Shown one piece after another: positions 37,657 to 46,663 of a stretch of DNA of 64,000 nucleotides; within the stretch, counting starts at the first letter, position 1, and each line of letters begins with the position of its first letter. The notes beneath the pieces are model-generated. The model had not been told where the DNA came from. It worked only from the letters and a program-made list of their open reading frames with translations, and searched no databases. Source of the DNA: Arenibacter sp. ARW7G5Y1 (GTDB lineage: Bacteria > Bacteroidota > Bacteroidia > Flavobacteriales > Flavobacteriaceae); contig NZ_QJJZ01000019.1 of the NCBI RefSeq assembly GCF_003201775.1, forward strand, positions 1-64,000. The letters are read 5' to 3'. A program made the translations under genes and the position numbers.

Positions 37657-38466
37657 ATGAAGCGTCTACTTTCCTTTTTATTATTGGTTGTCATTCTTGG
37701 CTCTTGTAGTGAGTACCAAAAGGTACTTAAAAATGAAGATGTTAAGGCCAAATATGATTTGGCGGAAAAATTTTATGATGCCGGCGATTTTAAAAGGGCG
37801 AACCGATTGTTGGAACAGATAGCCCCAAAGTATATTGGAAAGCCACAGGGGGAGCGCGTTATGTTCTTTCTGGCGGATTCTTATTTCCAGACCAAGGACT
37901 ACAACATGGCAGGTTACCAATTTGAAAGGTTCCTAAAATCCTATCCCAAAAGCGATAAGGCTGCAGAGGCAGGCTTTTATGGGGCGAAAAGTTATTATAA
38001 GCTATCCCCAAAATATTCTTTGGACCAAACAGATACGGACAAAGCCTTGATTAAGTTGCAAAATTTTATCAATGCCTACCCTGATTCGGAATATTTGGTG
38101 GAAGCCAATATTATGGCCAGGGAACTAACAACAAAAAAAGAGCGCAAATCTTATGAGATTGCAAAGCAGTTCAACACTATTGGGGAATTTGATTATACCT
38201 TTTTAACTCCAGCGGTTACCGCTTTTGATAACTTTATCTCGGACAACCCTGGTTCCGTTTATCGTGAGGATGCCCTTTATTATAAGTTTGACGCCTCAAC
38301 CCATTTAGCGCTCAACAGCTTCGATTATCTTAAAAAAGAACGCTTGAATGATGCCAAGGCTGCCTATCAGGCTTTCAAAAAATCTTTTCCGGAGTCCAAG
38401 TATCTTAAGGATGCCAATAAGACCTTGGAAAAAGTTGAAAAAGAATTAGAAATTTATTCCAAATAA
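37657..38466 (+). CDS. bamD: Outer-membrane assembly lipoprotein BamD
   Basis: BamD is the essential TPR lipoprotein of the BAM complex that inserts beta-barrels. The 269-residue protein has a signal ending LGSC (C17), then TPR-like repeats beginning YDLAEKFYDAGDFKRANRLLEQ, FLADSYFQTKDYNMAGYQFERFL and AGFYGAKSYYKLSPKYSLDQ. The start at 37657 is chosen because it gives a clean lipoprotein signal and because the promoter lies too close to the ATG at 37645. It leads the operon of omega, coaBC and DUF4835. Confidence 0.94.
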   Translation: MKRLLSFLLLVVILGSCSEYQKVLKNEDVKAKYDLAEKFYDAGDFKRANRLLEQIAPKYIGKPQGERVMFFLADSYFQTKDYNMAGYQFERFLKSYPKSDKAAEAGFYGAKSYYKLSPKYSLDQTDTDKALIKLQNFINAYPDSEYLVEANIMARELTTKKERKSYEIAKQFNTIGEFDYTFLTPAVTAFDNFISDNPGSVYREDALYYKFDASTHLALNSFDYLKKERLNDAKAAYQAFKKSFPESKYLKDANKTLEKVEKELEIYSK

Positions 38467-38479
38467 AATACGATTTGAT

Positions 38480-38812
38480 ATGAATATGAACGATTTAAAA
38501 AACTCGAAGGCCCCTGTTTCCACGGTGACGATCAATAAAAATGATTTTGACGCCAAGACGGGGAATATCTATGAAGCTATTTCAATAGCGGCCAAAAGAG
38601 CTGTTCAGATTAATTCTGAAATAAAAAAGGAGCTTTTGGAGAAGTTGGAAGAGTTTGCAACCTACAGTGATAGTTTGGAGGAAGTTTTTGAAAACAAGGA
38701 ACAGATCGAGGTTTCCAAATTCTACGAAAAATTGCCCAAACCACATGCATTGGCCGTAAAGGAATGGTTGGATGACAAAATTTATCACAGGAATACAGAG
38801 AAAGACGCTTAA
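38480..38812 (+). CDS. rpoZ: RNA polymerase omega subunit, Bacteroidota form
   Basis: The 110-residue protein matches the divergent Bacteroidota omega subunit, which aids assembly of RNA polymerase. The central NIYEAISIAAKRAVQINSEIKKEL (about 30-53) is the omega helix that contacts the beta-prime subunit. The C-terminal part (FYEKLPKPHALAVKEWLDDKI) is specific to this phylum. It lies 13 nt after bamD and 3 nt before coaBC, clearly in one operon. ATG codons 1 and 3 are both possible starts. Confidence 0.88.
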   Translation: MNMNDLKNSKAPVSTVTINKNDFDAKTGNIYEAISIAAKRAVQINSEIKKELLEKLEEFATYSDSLEEVFENKEQIEVSKFYEKLPKPHALAVKEWLDDKIYHRNTEKDA

Positions 38813-38815
38813 AGG

Positions 38816-40021
38816 ATGTTGGGCGGTAAGAATATACTTTTAGGCATTACTGGGGGTATAGCTGCTTATAAAACCACTTTTTTAGTTCGTTTACTTATTA
38901 AAGCTGGCGCTAACGTTAAAGTTGTTTTAACGGAAAGCGCCAGCTCTTTTGTTACCCCTTTAACCTTGGCGACCCTGTCCAAGAATGCGGTTCATTCTTC
39001 GTTTATAAATGAGGAAAACGGCAGTGTTTCCTGGAACAATCACGTAGAATTGGGACTTTGGGCAGATATTGTCCTCATTGCTCCCGCCACGGCCAATACC
39101 CTGTCCAAAATGGCCAATGGTACTTGCGATAATTTGCTGATGGCCACTTATCTCTCGGCAAAATGTCCTGTTTACTTTGCTCCGGCGATGGACTTGGATA
39201 TGTATAAGCATCCTTCCACTGCGGCAACTTTTAAAAAGTTATTATCTTTTGGGAATATTATGATTCCAGCTGCTTCAGGAGAATTGGCCAGTGGATTGAT
39301 AGGGGAGGGCCGCATGGCCGAACCCGAAGATATTGTGGAATTCCTTAATGATCACCTAACTAAGGGACTACCTTTAAGGGGTAAGAAAGTGTTGATAACT
39401 GCCGGCCCTACCTATGAGGCAATAGACCCTGTCCGATTTATAGGAAACCATTCATCAGGTCTTATGGGGTACGAATTGGCAAAAAATGCCGCCAAGCTTG
39501 GAGCAAAGGTGTATCTCGTATCAGGTCCGTCACATTTAAGCCTGCAACATTCCCAGGTTGAACTTATAAGGGTAATTTCGGCCGAAGGGATGTACCAAGA
39601 AACAGTTGCTTTGTACCCGGATATGGATATCGTTATTTGCGCAGCAGCTGTGGCTGATTACAGACCTAAATTAGTGGCCGAACAGAAAATTAAGAAAACG
39701 GCAGAGGAGTTTACCCTTACAATGGTAAAGAACAAGGATATACTGTACTCCTTGGGGGAAATGAAGAAGAAACAATTTTTGGTCGGGTTTGCCCTGGAAA
39801 CCGAAAATGAGGTGGAAAATGCCATAGGAAAATTGAAAAAGAAAAATTTGGATGCCATTGTACTGAATTCCATGAATGATAGTGGTGCCGGTTTTGGAAA
39901 ATTGACCAATAAAATATCGTTTATAGATAAGAATTTGGATATTAAAACGTTTGAGTTAAAAACCAAGGCAGAGGTGGCCCTGGATATTTTAAATGAAATT
40001 AAGACCAGGATCCATGCGTAA
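38816..40021 (+). CDS. coaBC: Bifunctional CoaBC (phosphopantothenoylcysteine synthetase/decarboxylase)
   Basis: CoaBC joins cysteine to 4'-phosphopantothenate and decarboxylates the product, two steps of CoA synthesis. The N-terminal flavin decarboxylase domain shows GITGGIAAYK (10-19), catalytic H76 in WNNHVELG, and PAMDLDMY (123-130). The C-terminal synthetase domain opens with KVLITAGPTYEAIDPVRFIGNHSSG (about 190-214). The 401-residue length fits. The omega gene precedes it by 3 nt and the DUF4835 start overlaps its end by 8 nt. coaE of the same pathway lies 6 kb downstream. Confidence 0.97.
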   Translation: MLGGKNILLGITGGIAAYKTTFLVRLLIKAGANVKVVLTESASSFVTPLTLATLSKNAVHSSFINEENGSVSWNNHVELGLWADIVLIAPATANTLSKMANGTCDNLLMATYLSAKCPVYFAPAMDLDMYKHPSTAATFKKLLSFGNIMIPAASGELASGLIGEGRMAEPEDIVEFLNDHLTKGLPLRGKKVLITAGPTYEAIDPVRFIGNHSSGLMGYELAKNAAKLGAKVYLVSGPSHLSLQHSQVELIRVISAEGMYQETVALYPDMDIVICAAAVADYRPKLVAEQKIKKTAEEFTLTMVKNKDILYSLGEMKKKQFLVGFALETENEVENAIGKLKKKNLDAIVLNSMNDSGAGFGKLTNKISFIDKNLDIKTFELKTKAEVALDILNEIKTRIHA

Positions 40022-40904
40022 TCTATTTTTAACCATAATTTGTTTTATAACTTCCATAAGCTTGGGAGCTCAGGAATTAAATTGTGTGGTTACCATTAAT
40101 TCGGACCAGGTAGGGCAGACCAATCAACAAGTTTTCAAGACGCTCGAACGCTCCTTAAATGATTTTGTAAATAAGAATAGGTGGTCCAATCGGGTCTACA
40201 AGGAAAATGAAAGGGTAAATGCCCAAATCTTCATCACCATTACAGAATATGAATCCAGTAGATTTAAAGGAAATATACAGATTCAATCTTCAAGGCCTGT
40301 TTTTAATACCTCCTATGAAAGTCCTGTTTTTAATTATAAGGACAATCAGCTCAGTTTTGATTATATAGAGTTCCAGCCGTTGATCTTAAATGAAAACAAT
40401 ATAACTTCCAATTTGGTAGGGGTCGTATCCTACTATGCCTATATTATTTTAGGCTTGGATGCGGATACCTTTTCGTTGGAGGGGGGAAGCGATTTTTACA
40501 AGAAAGCGCAACAGGTTGTTACCTTGGCCCAAAGTGCGGGCTTTTCGGGGTGGACGCAGACATCCGGACAAAGAAGTAGGTTTGAATTGGTAGACAATCT
40601 TTTGTCCAATTCCTACAGGGAGTATAGAATTGTCATGTACAATTATCACAGAAAAGGACTGGACGTCCTAGCGGATAATAATAGTACGGGAAAGCAAGTG
40701 GTTGCCGGCACTATGCGATTGCTCGAGACCATGGGCGGTAGGCACCCAAATGCTTTTTTGATCCAAACTTTTTTTGATGCAAAGTCGGAGGAAATACAAA
40801 ATGTATTTACCGATGGCCCCAAAGTGGATATTGTACAACTTAAGCAGACCCTGAATAAAATAGCCCCTCTTTATTCGTCCAATTGGAGCAAAATAAAATT
40901 TTGA
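40014..40904 (+). CDS. DUF4835-family secreted protein
   Basis: The ATG at 40014 gives 296 residues with a signal peptide (MRNLFLTIICFITSISLGAQ). An upstream in-frame start at 39993 would put seven charged residues before it, inside coaBC. The mature protein matches DUF4835, a Bacteroidota family always found near coaBC and recN. Segments are CVVTINSDQVGQTNQQVFKTLERSLNDF, YESPVFNYKDNQLSFDYIEFQPL and VVSYYAYIILGLDADTFS. The function is unknown; an envelope role is likely. Confidence 0.88.
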   Translation: MRNLFLTIICFITSISLGAQELNCVVTINSDQVGQTNQQVFKTLERSLNDFVNKNRWSNRVYKENERVNAQIFITITEYESSRFKGNIQIQSSRPVFNTSYESPVFNYKDNQLSFDYIEFQPLILNENNITSNLVGVVSYYAYIILGLDADTFSLEGGSDFYKKAQQVVTLAQSAGFSGWTQTSGQRSRFELVDNLLSNSYREYRIVMYNYHRKGLDVLADNNSTGKQVVAGTMRLLETMGGRHPNAFLIQTFFDAKSEEIQNVFTDGPKVDIVQLKQTLNKIAPLYSSNWSKIKF

Positions 40905-41206
40905 TAGGGTTTTATTAGTGAAACCCAATTTTGGGAAGTCGGTAAGACACACTTAAAATTACAAGTTGAACTAACCCCGCCTTTTTCGGCGGGACCTAGG
41001 TTCCATACCTCGACCCTAGGGTAGACTCCTATATTGGGTTCAGTGCCTGCCTTTGTCGGCAGACAGGCCTGCCCAGAGATTTAATACCTTTTATTCTAAA
41101 ATTCATATTGGTACCGCATTCGGATTTGGCCCCTAGAATTTTTTTACTACACATTTTTTTCCAAGGCAATATAATTTATCTTTACGGCAATCTTATAAAC
41201 TAAACA
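40905..41206. other. Gene-free region with hairpins before recN
   Basis: No coding frame is present. A weak 6-bp hairpin (40907-40926, followed by AATTTT) may end the coaBC operon. A CCCGCC/GGCGGG hairpin lies at 40976-40993, two CCTAGG palindromes at 40995-41000 and 41015-41020, and a CTGCC/GGCAG hairpin at 41047-41062 within GCCTG/CAGGC arms. The two GC-rich hairpins share a TTTxTC loop. A TATCTTTA box at 41177-41184 may start recN. Confidence 0.55.
40976..41068. repeat. GC-rich hairpin pair with TTTxTC loops, REP-like
   Basis: Two hairpins with similar loops (TTTTTC at 40982-40987 and TTTGTC at 41052-41057) and GCC/GGC stem ends flank two CCTAGG palindromes. The base composition is clearly richer in G and C than the neighbours, as expected for dispersed intergenic elements. 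Confidence 0.5.
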
Positions 41207-42859
41207 TTGCTGACAAATCTTTCCATAAAGAATTACGCATTAATAGACCATTTAAACGTGAAGTTTACCAATGGCTTTACGGTAATAACGGGTGAAACGG
41301 GAGCCGGAAAATCCATTTTATTGGGTGGACTGTCCTTGGTACTGGGCAAAAGGGCAGATCTTTCTTCCCTAAGGGAGAAGCAGGATAAATGCATTGTAGA
41401 GGCGGAGTTTGAAATTTCCAAATATGGATTGGAATCATTTTTTTTGGAAAATGACCTTGATTATGAGGAAAAGACCATCATAAGAAGAGAGATTTTACCT
41501 AGTGGTAAATCCCGGGCATTTATAAATGACTCCCCGGTAACCTTGGATATTTTATCACAATTGGGAGATCAATTGATAGATGTGCATTCGCAGCATCAAA
41601 CCTTACGGCTTGCGGACAATGATTTTCAACTTAAGGTTATAGACGCCCTGGCCGATAATGCAGAAGTGTTAAAGACGTATTCTTCCCAATTGCTGTTATT
41701 TCAATCTACGCTAAAGGAATTGCAAAAACTGGAGGATTTTCAAAATAGTGCTACCCAGGAACACGAGTACAATAGTTTTTTATTGCAGGAATTAAATTCG
41801 GCACCTTTGAAAGAGGGGATATTGGAGGAATTGGAAGAGCAGTACGAACAGCTTAATAATGTTGAAATTATTCTGGAGCAATTGTCCCATGGCCAACAGC
41901 TTTTGAATGATGAGCAGATTGGCTTGGTAAACCGGCTTACAGAGCTGAAACAGGTATCCAATAAGCTGGCCGGTTTTGGCAACCAATATTCCGATATTAA
42001 TGAGCGTATAAAATCCGTTTTTATCGAGCTGGATGATATTTCCAGCGAACTAAATATTTTAAATGACAAGGTAGAGGCAGATCCACAATTGTTGGAGGAG
42101 GTTAATACCAAACTTCAGTTGTTGTATGATCTTCTAAAGAAACATAAGGTACAAACGATTCCTGAACTATTGGAAATAAGGAATGCCTTGGATGAGAAGG
42201 TAAGTGCAACCGAGAATGTTGTAGCGGATATAGACCGGAAAAAGAAGGAGTTGCAGCTATTGGAAACTGCTTTGAACACCGAAGCTTCCAATATAAGTAA
42301 GAGAAGAAAGGCGGTTATTCCCAAACTGAAAAAACAATTGGAGGAAACCTTGATAGACCTAGGGATGGCAAGTGCTACCTTTAAAATTGAAATTTCGCCG
42401 TCCAAAGAGTTCAAACCCACAGGGAAGGATGACCTTAGCTTTTTGTTTTCTGCGAACAAAGGATCTGCTTATGGCGATCTTAAGAAAGTGGCCTCTGGAG
42501 GGGAACTATCCAGGATTATGTTGACCATTAAAGCTATTCTGGCCAGATACGAACAGCTGCCTACCATGATGTTCGATGAGATAGACACGGGAGTATCCGG
42601 AGAGATTTCCAATAAAATGGGAGATATTATGAAGGATATGAGCAATACTATGCAGATATTTTCTATCACCCACTTACCTCAGGTTGCTGCCAAGGGTGTA
42701 CATCATTTTAAGGTGTACAAAGAGGAAGAACTAATGGGGACCAATACTAAAATGAAAAGGCTTTCTACGGAAGAAAGGGTTGTGGAACTGGCAGAGATGT
42801 TGGGAGGTAAAACCTTATCCGAATCGGCTTTGGCACATGCCAGGCAATTACTGGATTAA
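41207..42859 (+). CDS. recN: DNA repair protein RecN
   Basis: RecN is an SMC-like ATPase recruited to double-strand breaks. The 550-residue protein has Walker A GETGAGKSILL (about 29-39), long coiled-coil arms in the middle (about 150-375), and at the C-terminus the signature ASGGELSRIMLTIKAIL followed by Walker B MMFDEIDTGVSGEI. Translation begins at a TTG at 41207: the next codons give LTNLSIKNYALI, the conserved RecN opening, and no ATG or GTG fits. Transcription is likely independent of the DUF4835 gene. Confidence 0.95.
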   Translation: MLTNLSIKNYALIDHLNVKFTNGFTVITGETGAGKSILLGGLSLVLGKRADLSSLREKQDKCIVEAEFEISKYGLESFFLENDLDYEEKTIIRREILPSGKSRAFINDSPVTLDILSQLGDQLIDVHSQHQTLRLADNDFQLKVIDALADNAEVLKTYSSQLLLFQSTLKELQKLEDFQNSATQEHEYNSFLLQELNSAPLKEGILEELEEQYEQLNNVEIILEQLSHGQQLLNDEQIGLVNRLTELKQVSNKLAGFGNQYSDINERIKSVFIELDDISSELNILNDKVEADPQLLEEVNTKLQLLYDLLKKHKVQTIPELLEIRNALDEKVSATENVVADIDRKKKELQLLETALNTEASNISKRRKAVIPKLKKQLEETLIDLGMASATFKIEISPSKEFKPTGKDDLSFLFSANKGSAYGDLKKVASGGELSRIMLTIKAILARYEQLPTMMFDEIDTGVSGEISNKMGDIMKDMSNTMQIFSITHLPQVAAKGVHHFKVYKEEELMGTNTKMKRLSTEERVVELAEMLGGKTLSESALAHARQLLD

Positions 42860-43023
42860 CCTTTGGCTAAGCGGCTTGGGAAATCCTGGATACCGTTTGC
42901 CGGTATTTGAATGTGCTACAAGATGAAGGCTTTGTGCCGGTTGCCTTTTAAAATGGAGTCGCAACAATAAGGTAACCATCTTTTCTAAGCGCTTCTTTCT
43001 GCGGACTACCCGCTAATTTTTAA

Positions 43024-43031
43024 TATCTTTG
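43024..43031 (+). promoter_or_regulatory. Putative -7 box for fabI
   Basis: TATCTTTG matches the Bacteroidota consensus and lies 30 nt before the fabI ATG. No TTG sits at the ideal -33 spacing. Confidence 0.5.
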
Positions 43032-43061
43032 ACGATCTAAAATTCACAAAGGAAATAGACT

Positions 43062-43874
43062 ATGTCGTTTAATTTACTAAAAGGAAAGAAAGGAATTATT
43101 TTCGGGGCACTCGATGCCAATTCCATAGCTTGGAAAACTGCTGAAACCATACATGCGGAAGGAGGTACTTTTGTACTTACCAATGCCCCCATAGCCATGC
43201 GTATGGGACAGATAGATGAACTTGCAAAAAAGACTGGTTCCAGGATTATCCCGGCCGATGCAACGAGTGAAGAGGACTTGGATAATTTGGTGAAGCAATC
43301 CATGGAGATTTTAGGAGGGAAAGTGGATTTTGTGCTGCACGCCATAGGAATGTCTGTCAATGTGCGTAAAGGCAGGGCCTATACCGATGAAAAATATGAT
43401 TTTACTACCAAAGGCTGGGACGTATCCGCACTTTCTTTTCATAAAGTAATGCAGAGCCTGTACAAGGCCGATGCCATGAACGAATGGGGGAGTATTGTGG
43501 CTTTGACCTACATGGCCGCTCAACGAACCTTTCCGGATTATAATGATATGGCCGACAATAAGGCGTATTTGGAATCGGTAGCCCGTAGTTTTGGATATTT
43601 TTTTGGGAAGGAGAAGAAGGTAAGGGTAAATACCATATCCCAATCCCCAACAGCTACAACTGCAGGACAAGGAGTTAAGGGGTTCAATAGTTTTATTACC
43701 TATGCCGATAAGATGTCGCCTTTGGGAAATGCAACAGCTCAGGATTGTGCAGATTATACAGTTACCCTTTTTTCGGATTTGACCAAAAAGGTTACCATGC
43801 AGAATTTATTTCACGACGGAGGCTTTTCCAATACAGGTGTTAGTCAGGAGGTAATTGATAAATTTTCCGAATAG
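43062..43874 (+). CDS. fabI: Enoyl-ACP reductase (NADH) FabI
   Basis: FabI does the last reduction of each fatty-acid elongation cycle. The 270-residue short-chain-dehydrogenase-like protein has the FabI-type Tyr-x6-Lys active pair (Y160, K167 in YNDMADNK), an N-terminal GIIFGALDANSIAWKTA nucleotide site, and the SPTATTAGQGVKGF substrate loop. A Bacteroidota promoter box precedes it. The glycosyltransferase gene starts 156 nt downstream, and a 10-bp hairpin (43896-43938) lies in the gap. Confidence 0.96.
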   Translation: MSFNLLKGKKGIIFGALDANSIAWKTAETIHAEGGTFVLTNAPIAMRMGQIDELAKKTGSRIIPADATSEEDLDNLVKQSMEILGGKVDFVLHAIGMSVNVRKGRAYTDEKYDFTTKGWDVSALSFHKVMQSLYKADAMNEWGSIVALTYMAAQRTFPDYNDMADNKAYLESVARSFGYFFGKEKKVRVNTISQSPTATTAGQGVKGFNSFITYADKMSPLGNATAQDCADYTVTLFSDLTKKVTMQNLFHDGGFSNTGVSQEVIDKFSE

Positions 43875-44030
43875 TACTTCGGATATATCGCTAATAGGGC
43901 TTTGTAGAATCTTTTTGTTATTGGCAGAACAAAGCCTTACAGATCATTCAAATCAGCTTAATGCATTGGTAGCATGGGTAAAGGAAAGCCGTTACTCTTG
44001 TTCCAATATTTTAAATTATACCAAATCTCG

Positions 44031-45038
44031 ATGGATTTATTCTTTTCTTTTATAGTGCCGGTTTACAACAGACCCAGTGAGATCAATGAATTGCTGGAAA
44101 GTCTTTCGGTACAGGACTACGATAAACCTTTTGAGGTGGTCATTGTGGAAGACGGCTCGTCCGAAAGTTCTGAGGATATTGTGGCAAAATACAAGGATAA
44201 ATTGTCCATAACGTATTTGAAGAAAAAGAACTCCGGTCCTGGTGATTCCCGAAATTATGGTATGGACCGTGCACGTGGCAATTACTTTATTGTGCTTGAT
44301 TCGGATTGTATAATTCCAAGCCAATATTTAACGGTAGTGGAAAAATCCTTGACAAATAATTATGTGGATTGTTATGGGGGACCTGATGCGGCACACCCCT
44401 CTTTTACCAGTGTTCAAAAAGCCATTAATTATGCCATGACCTCTATATTCACTACTGGAGGAATACGGGGAAATAAAAGGGCTGTAGGTAAATTTCAGCC
44501 CAGGAGCTTCAATATGGGTATCTCTAAGGAGGCCTTTGGGAAAACCCATGGCTATGGGAATATTCACCCTGGCGAGGATCCGGACCTTACCTTTAGAATA
44601 TGGGAAGCGGGCTTTGAAACTAAATTGATAGAAGATGCCTTTGTATACCATAAGCGGAGGATAGATTGGAACAAGTTTTATACCCAGGTCAAGAAATTTG
44701 GAATGGTAAGGCCTATTTTAAATCATTGGCATCCGGATACCGCAAAATTTACTTATTGGTTGCCAACGCTATTTTGTTTTGGGTTCGTAGGGGCTGTTAC
44801 TTTGTTGATTTTTGGCGTTTTATGGCCTATAATCCTATATGCCTTATATTTTGGTTTACTTTTTGTACACTCTTTGGTGATCAATAAAAATTTTAAGGTA
44901 GCAATGTTGTCATTGATAGCAGTGGTTATCCAATTTGCGGGATACGGTTTTGGATTTTTTAAAAATTCGATTCTAATAGGGATTAGCAATAAGAAACCGG
45001 AGGAGTTGTTTCCTAAACTTTTCTTTAAAACTCTGTAA
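44031..45038 (+). CDS. Family 2 glycosyltransferase, membrane bound
   Basis: I start at the ATG at 44031 (MDLFFSFIVPVYNRP). The in-frame ATG at 43974 adds 19 residues that hide the conserved N-terminal strand. The 335-residue protein has a GT-A domain with IVPVYNRP, EDGSSESSEDI, the metal-binding VLDSDCIIP, and a GEDPDLTFRIWEAG motif (about 182-195). Three hydrophobic helices (about 240-310) anchor it to the inner membrane. The acceptor is unknown; a role in envelope glycan or lipid synthesis is likely. The YbbR gene begins 4 nt after its stop. Confidence 0.88.
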   Translation: MDLFFSFIVPVYNRPSEINELLESLSVQDYDKPFEVVIVEDGSSESSEDIVAKYKDKLSITYLKKKNSGPGDSRNYGMDRARGNYFIVLDSDCIIPSQYLTVVEKSLTNNYVDCYGGPDAAHPSFTSVQKAINYAMTSIFTTGGIRGNKRAVGKFQPRSFNMGISKEAFGKTHGYGNIHPGEDPDLTFRIWEAGFETKLIEDAFVYHKRRIDWNKFYTQVKKFGMVRPILNHWHPDTAKFTYWLPTLFCFGFVGAVTLLIFGVLWPIILYALYFGLLFVHSLVINKNFKVAMLSLIAVVIQFAGYGFGFFKNSILIGISNKKPEELFPKLFFKTL

Positions 45039-45042
45039 TAAG

Positions 45043-45999
45043 TTGATAGATAAAATTAAAAACGGTTTAAATAAAAGAAAGGTGAAGCTGTTTCTGGTCT
45101 TTCTATTATGTTCCGGTCTGGCCTGGTTTGTTAGCAATTTGGCAGAACAATATTCCAGCAATGCCACCTTTGATATTTATTACGGTAACACCCCGGACAG
45201 CTTATTGTTAAACAGCGTTTCCAAAAACAACATCAAGGTTAGATTAAGGGCCAGTGGGTTTCAATTTTTGATGTTTGGTTTTAAGAACAAAACAGTGGAA
45301 GTGGACTTGACCGAACTTGAAAAAAAAGGGGAGAAGTATTTTGTATCCCCATCAACCTATAGAAGTCAGATAGAAAATCAGCTTTCAAAATTTATAAGGA
45401 TAGAGGACATGGATAGGGATACCTTGTTTTTTGATTTTCAAAGGCTTTATAAAAAAAAGGTACCAGTACTTCCTAAAGTAACAATTGATTTGGAGCAAAA
45501 TTATCTAATGGATAACAACTATAGCTTGTTGCCCGACTCCATAACAGTAATGGGGCCTAAAAAGGAAATAGATACCCTGACCAGACTCACTACCGAAATT
45601 TTGGTGCTGCCACATACTACAAATGATATTTCGGAGCAATTGAAGCTAAATCTTCCGGCAAATCTAAAAAATACCAAATACTCACATCATAGCATAACCT
45701 TATCGGCCAAAGTATTTAAATTTTCCGAGAAGGTTTTTAAGGTGCCTGTAGTGGTCATCAATGTGCCTGAAGGAGTTGGGATAAGAACTTTTCCAGAAAT
45801 AGTTTCAGTTTTGTGCAGAGGGCGATTAAGTGCGATAAAGGAACTGGCGGTGACAGATTTTGTGGTTACTGCCGACTATTCGAGCCTAAAGGATAAAAGT
45901 GAAAATGTTTTGGATTTGAAATTGACCAAAAAGCCCGATAGTGTAAATGTTGTGCAGTTAAGGGAGAATAAAGTGGAATTTATACTAAAGAGGCAATGA
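45043..45999 (+). CDS. YbbR-like domain protein
   Basis: The 318-residue protein has one N-terminal membrane helix (about 15-32) and then YbbR-type repeats in the periplasm, such as NNIKVRLRASGFQFLMFGFKNKTVEV and LPDSITVMGPKKEIDTL, about 60-80 residues each. In Firmicutes YbbR (CdaR) regulates the cyclic-di-AMP synthase, but no dacA-like gene is here. The start is a TTG at 45043: it is followed by IDKIKNGLNKRKVKLFL, the usual opening, and no nearby ATG exists. The coaE ATG overlaps its end by 4 nt. Confidence 0.85.
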   Translation: MIDKIKNGLNKRKVKLFLVFLLCSGLAWFVSNLAEQYSSNATFDIYYGNTPDSLLLNSVSKNNIKVRLRASGFQFLMFGFKNKTVEVDLTELEKKGEKYFVSPSTYRSQIENQLSKFIRIEDMDRDTLFFDFQRLYKKKVPVLPKVTIDLEQNYLMDNNYSLLPDSITVMGPKKEIDTLTRLTTEILVLPHTTNDISEQLKLNLPANLKNTKYSHHSITLSAKVFKFSEKVFKVPVVVINVPEGVGIRTFPEIVSVLCRGRLSAIKELAVTDFVVTADYSSLKDKSENVLDLKLTKKPDSVNVVQLRENKVEFILKRQ

Positions 46000-46583
46000 T
46001 GATCGTGGGCTTAACAGGAGGAATTGGCAGTGGAAAATCCACCGTGGGATCTATGTTTCAAAAATTAGGGGTTCCCATCTACAATTCAGATGTAGAGGCA
46101 AAGAATTTAATGACCCGGTCAAAAAAGATTAAAAAGGATATTGAGGCCTTATTGGGCAAGGGGAGTTATTTAAATGGGGAACTCAACAAGGAGTATATCG
46201 CCAAAAAAGTATTCCGCGATAAAGATTTATTACAGGCCCTCAATAATATAGTCCATCCCGCCGTGAGACGGCATTTTAAAAGTTGGTGCAAACGCCAGAA
46301 TGCACCTTACGTAATTCAAGAAGCTGCCATTATATTTGAAAATGGGACCAACGATTTTTATGATAAAATAATCCTAGTGACCTCTCCTAGGGAAATTCGG
46401 ATACAAAGGGTTGTTGATAGGGACGGAGTTACTGCGGAAGCGGTAATGGAACGTATAGAAAATCAATGGCCGGATCGCGATAAAGAAAAGCTTTCAGACT
46501 TCATAATTGAAAATACCGGATTGGAGGCTACGCAAAGGCAGGTTTCCCAAATTCACCATAAATTACTTAAAATAAGGGCTTAA
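45996..46583 (+). CDS. coaE: Dephospho-CoA kinase
   Basis: CoaE phosphorylates the 3'-hydroxyl of dephospho-CoA, the last step of CoA synthesis. The 195-residue P-loop kinase shows GGIGSGKS (8-15), YNSDVEAKNLM (about 30-40), NNIVHPAVRRHFKSW and a C-terminal ENTGLEATQRQVSQIHHKL. Two consecutive ATG codons begin the gene, which overlaps the YbbR gene by 4 nt. Confidence 0.96.
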   Translation: MMIVGLTGGIGSGKSTVGSMFQKLGVPIYNSDVEAKNLMTRSKKIKKDIEALLGKGSYLNGELNKEYIAKKVFRDKDLLQALNNIVHPAVRRHFKSWCKRQNAPYVIQEAAIIFENGTNDFYDKIILVTSPREIRIQRVVDRDGVTAEAVMERIENQWPDRDKEKLSDFIIENTGLEATQRQVSQIHHKLLKIRA

Positions 46584-46648
46584 GCACGTAATTTTAACAT
46601 TTTTGTTAAGGTTAGGTTAAACGTGCAATTCGCTAAATGTTAAATTTC

Positions 46649-46656
46649 TAATTTTG
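46649..46656 (+). promoter_or_regulatory. Putative -7 box for the histidine kinase gene
   Basis: TAATTTTG ends 7 nt before the ATG at 46664, so the transcript would start at or just before the first codon. This suggests a leaderless or near-leaderless mRNA. No clear -33 TTG is seen. Confidence 0.5.
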
Positions 46657-46663
46657 TTAATAA

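Noticed and set aside
42860-43061. Intergenic region before fabI as a possible tRNA gene
   Set aside because: No GGTTCGA-type T-arm or CCA-ready acceptor stem can be found; only short irregular hairpins and a promoter-like box.
43896-43938. 10-bp hairpin after fabI as a terminator
   Set aside because: The loop is 23 nt and no T tract follows, so termination is doubtful.
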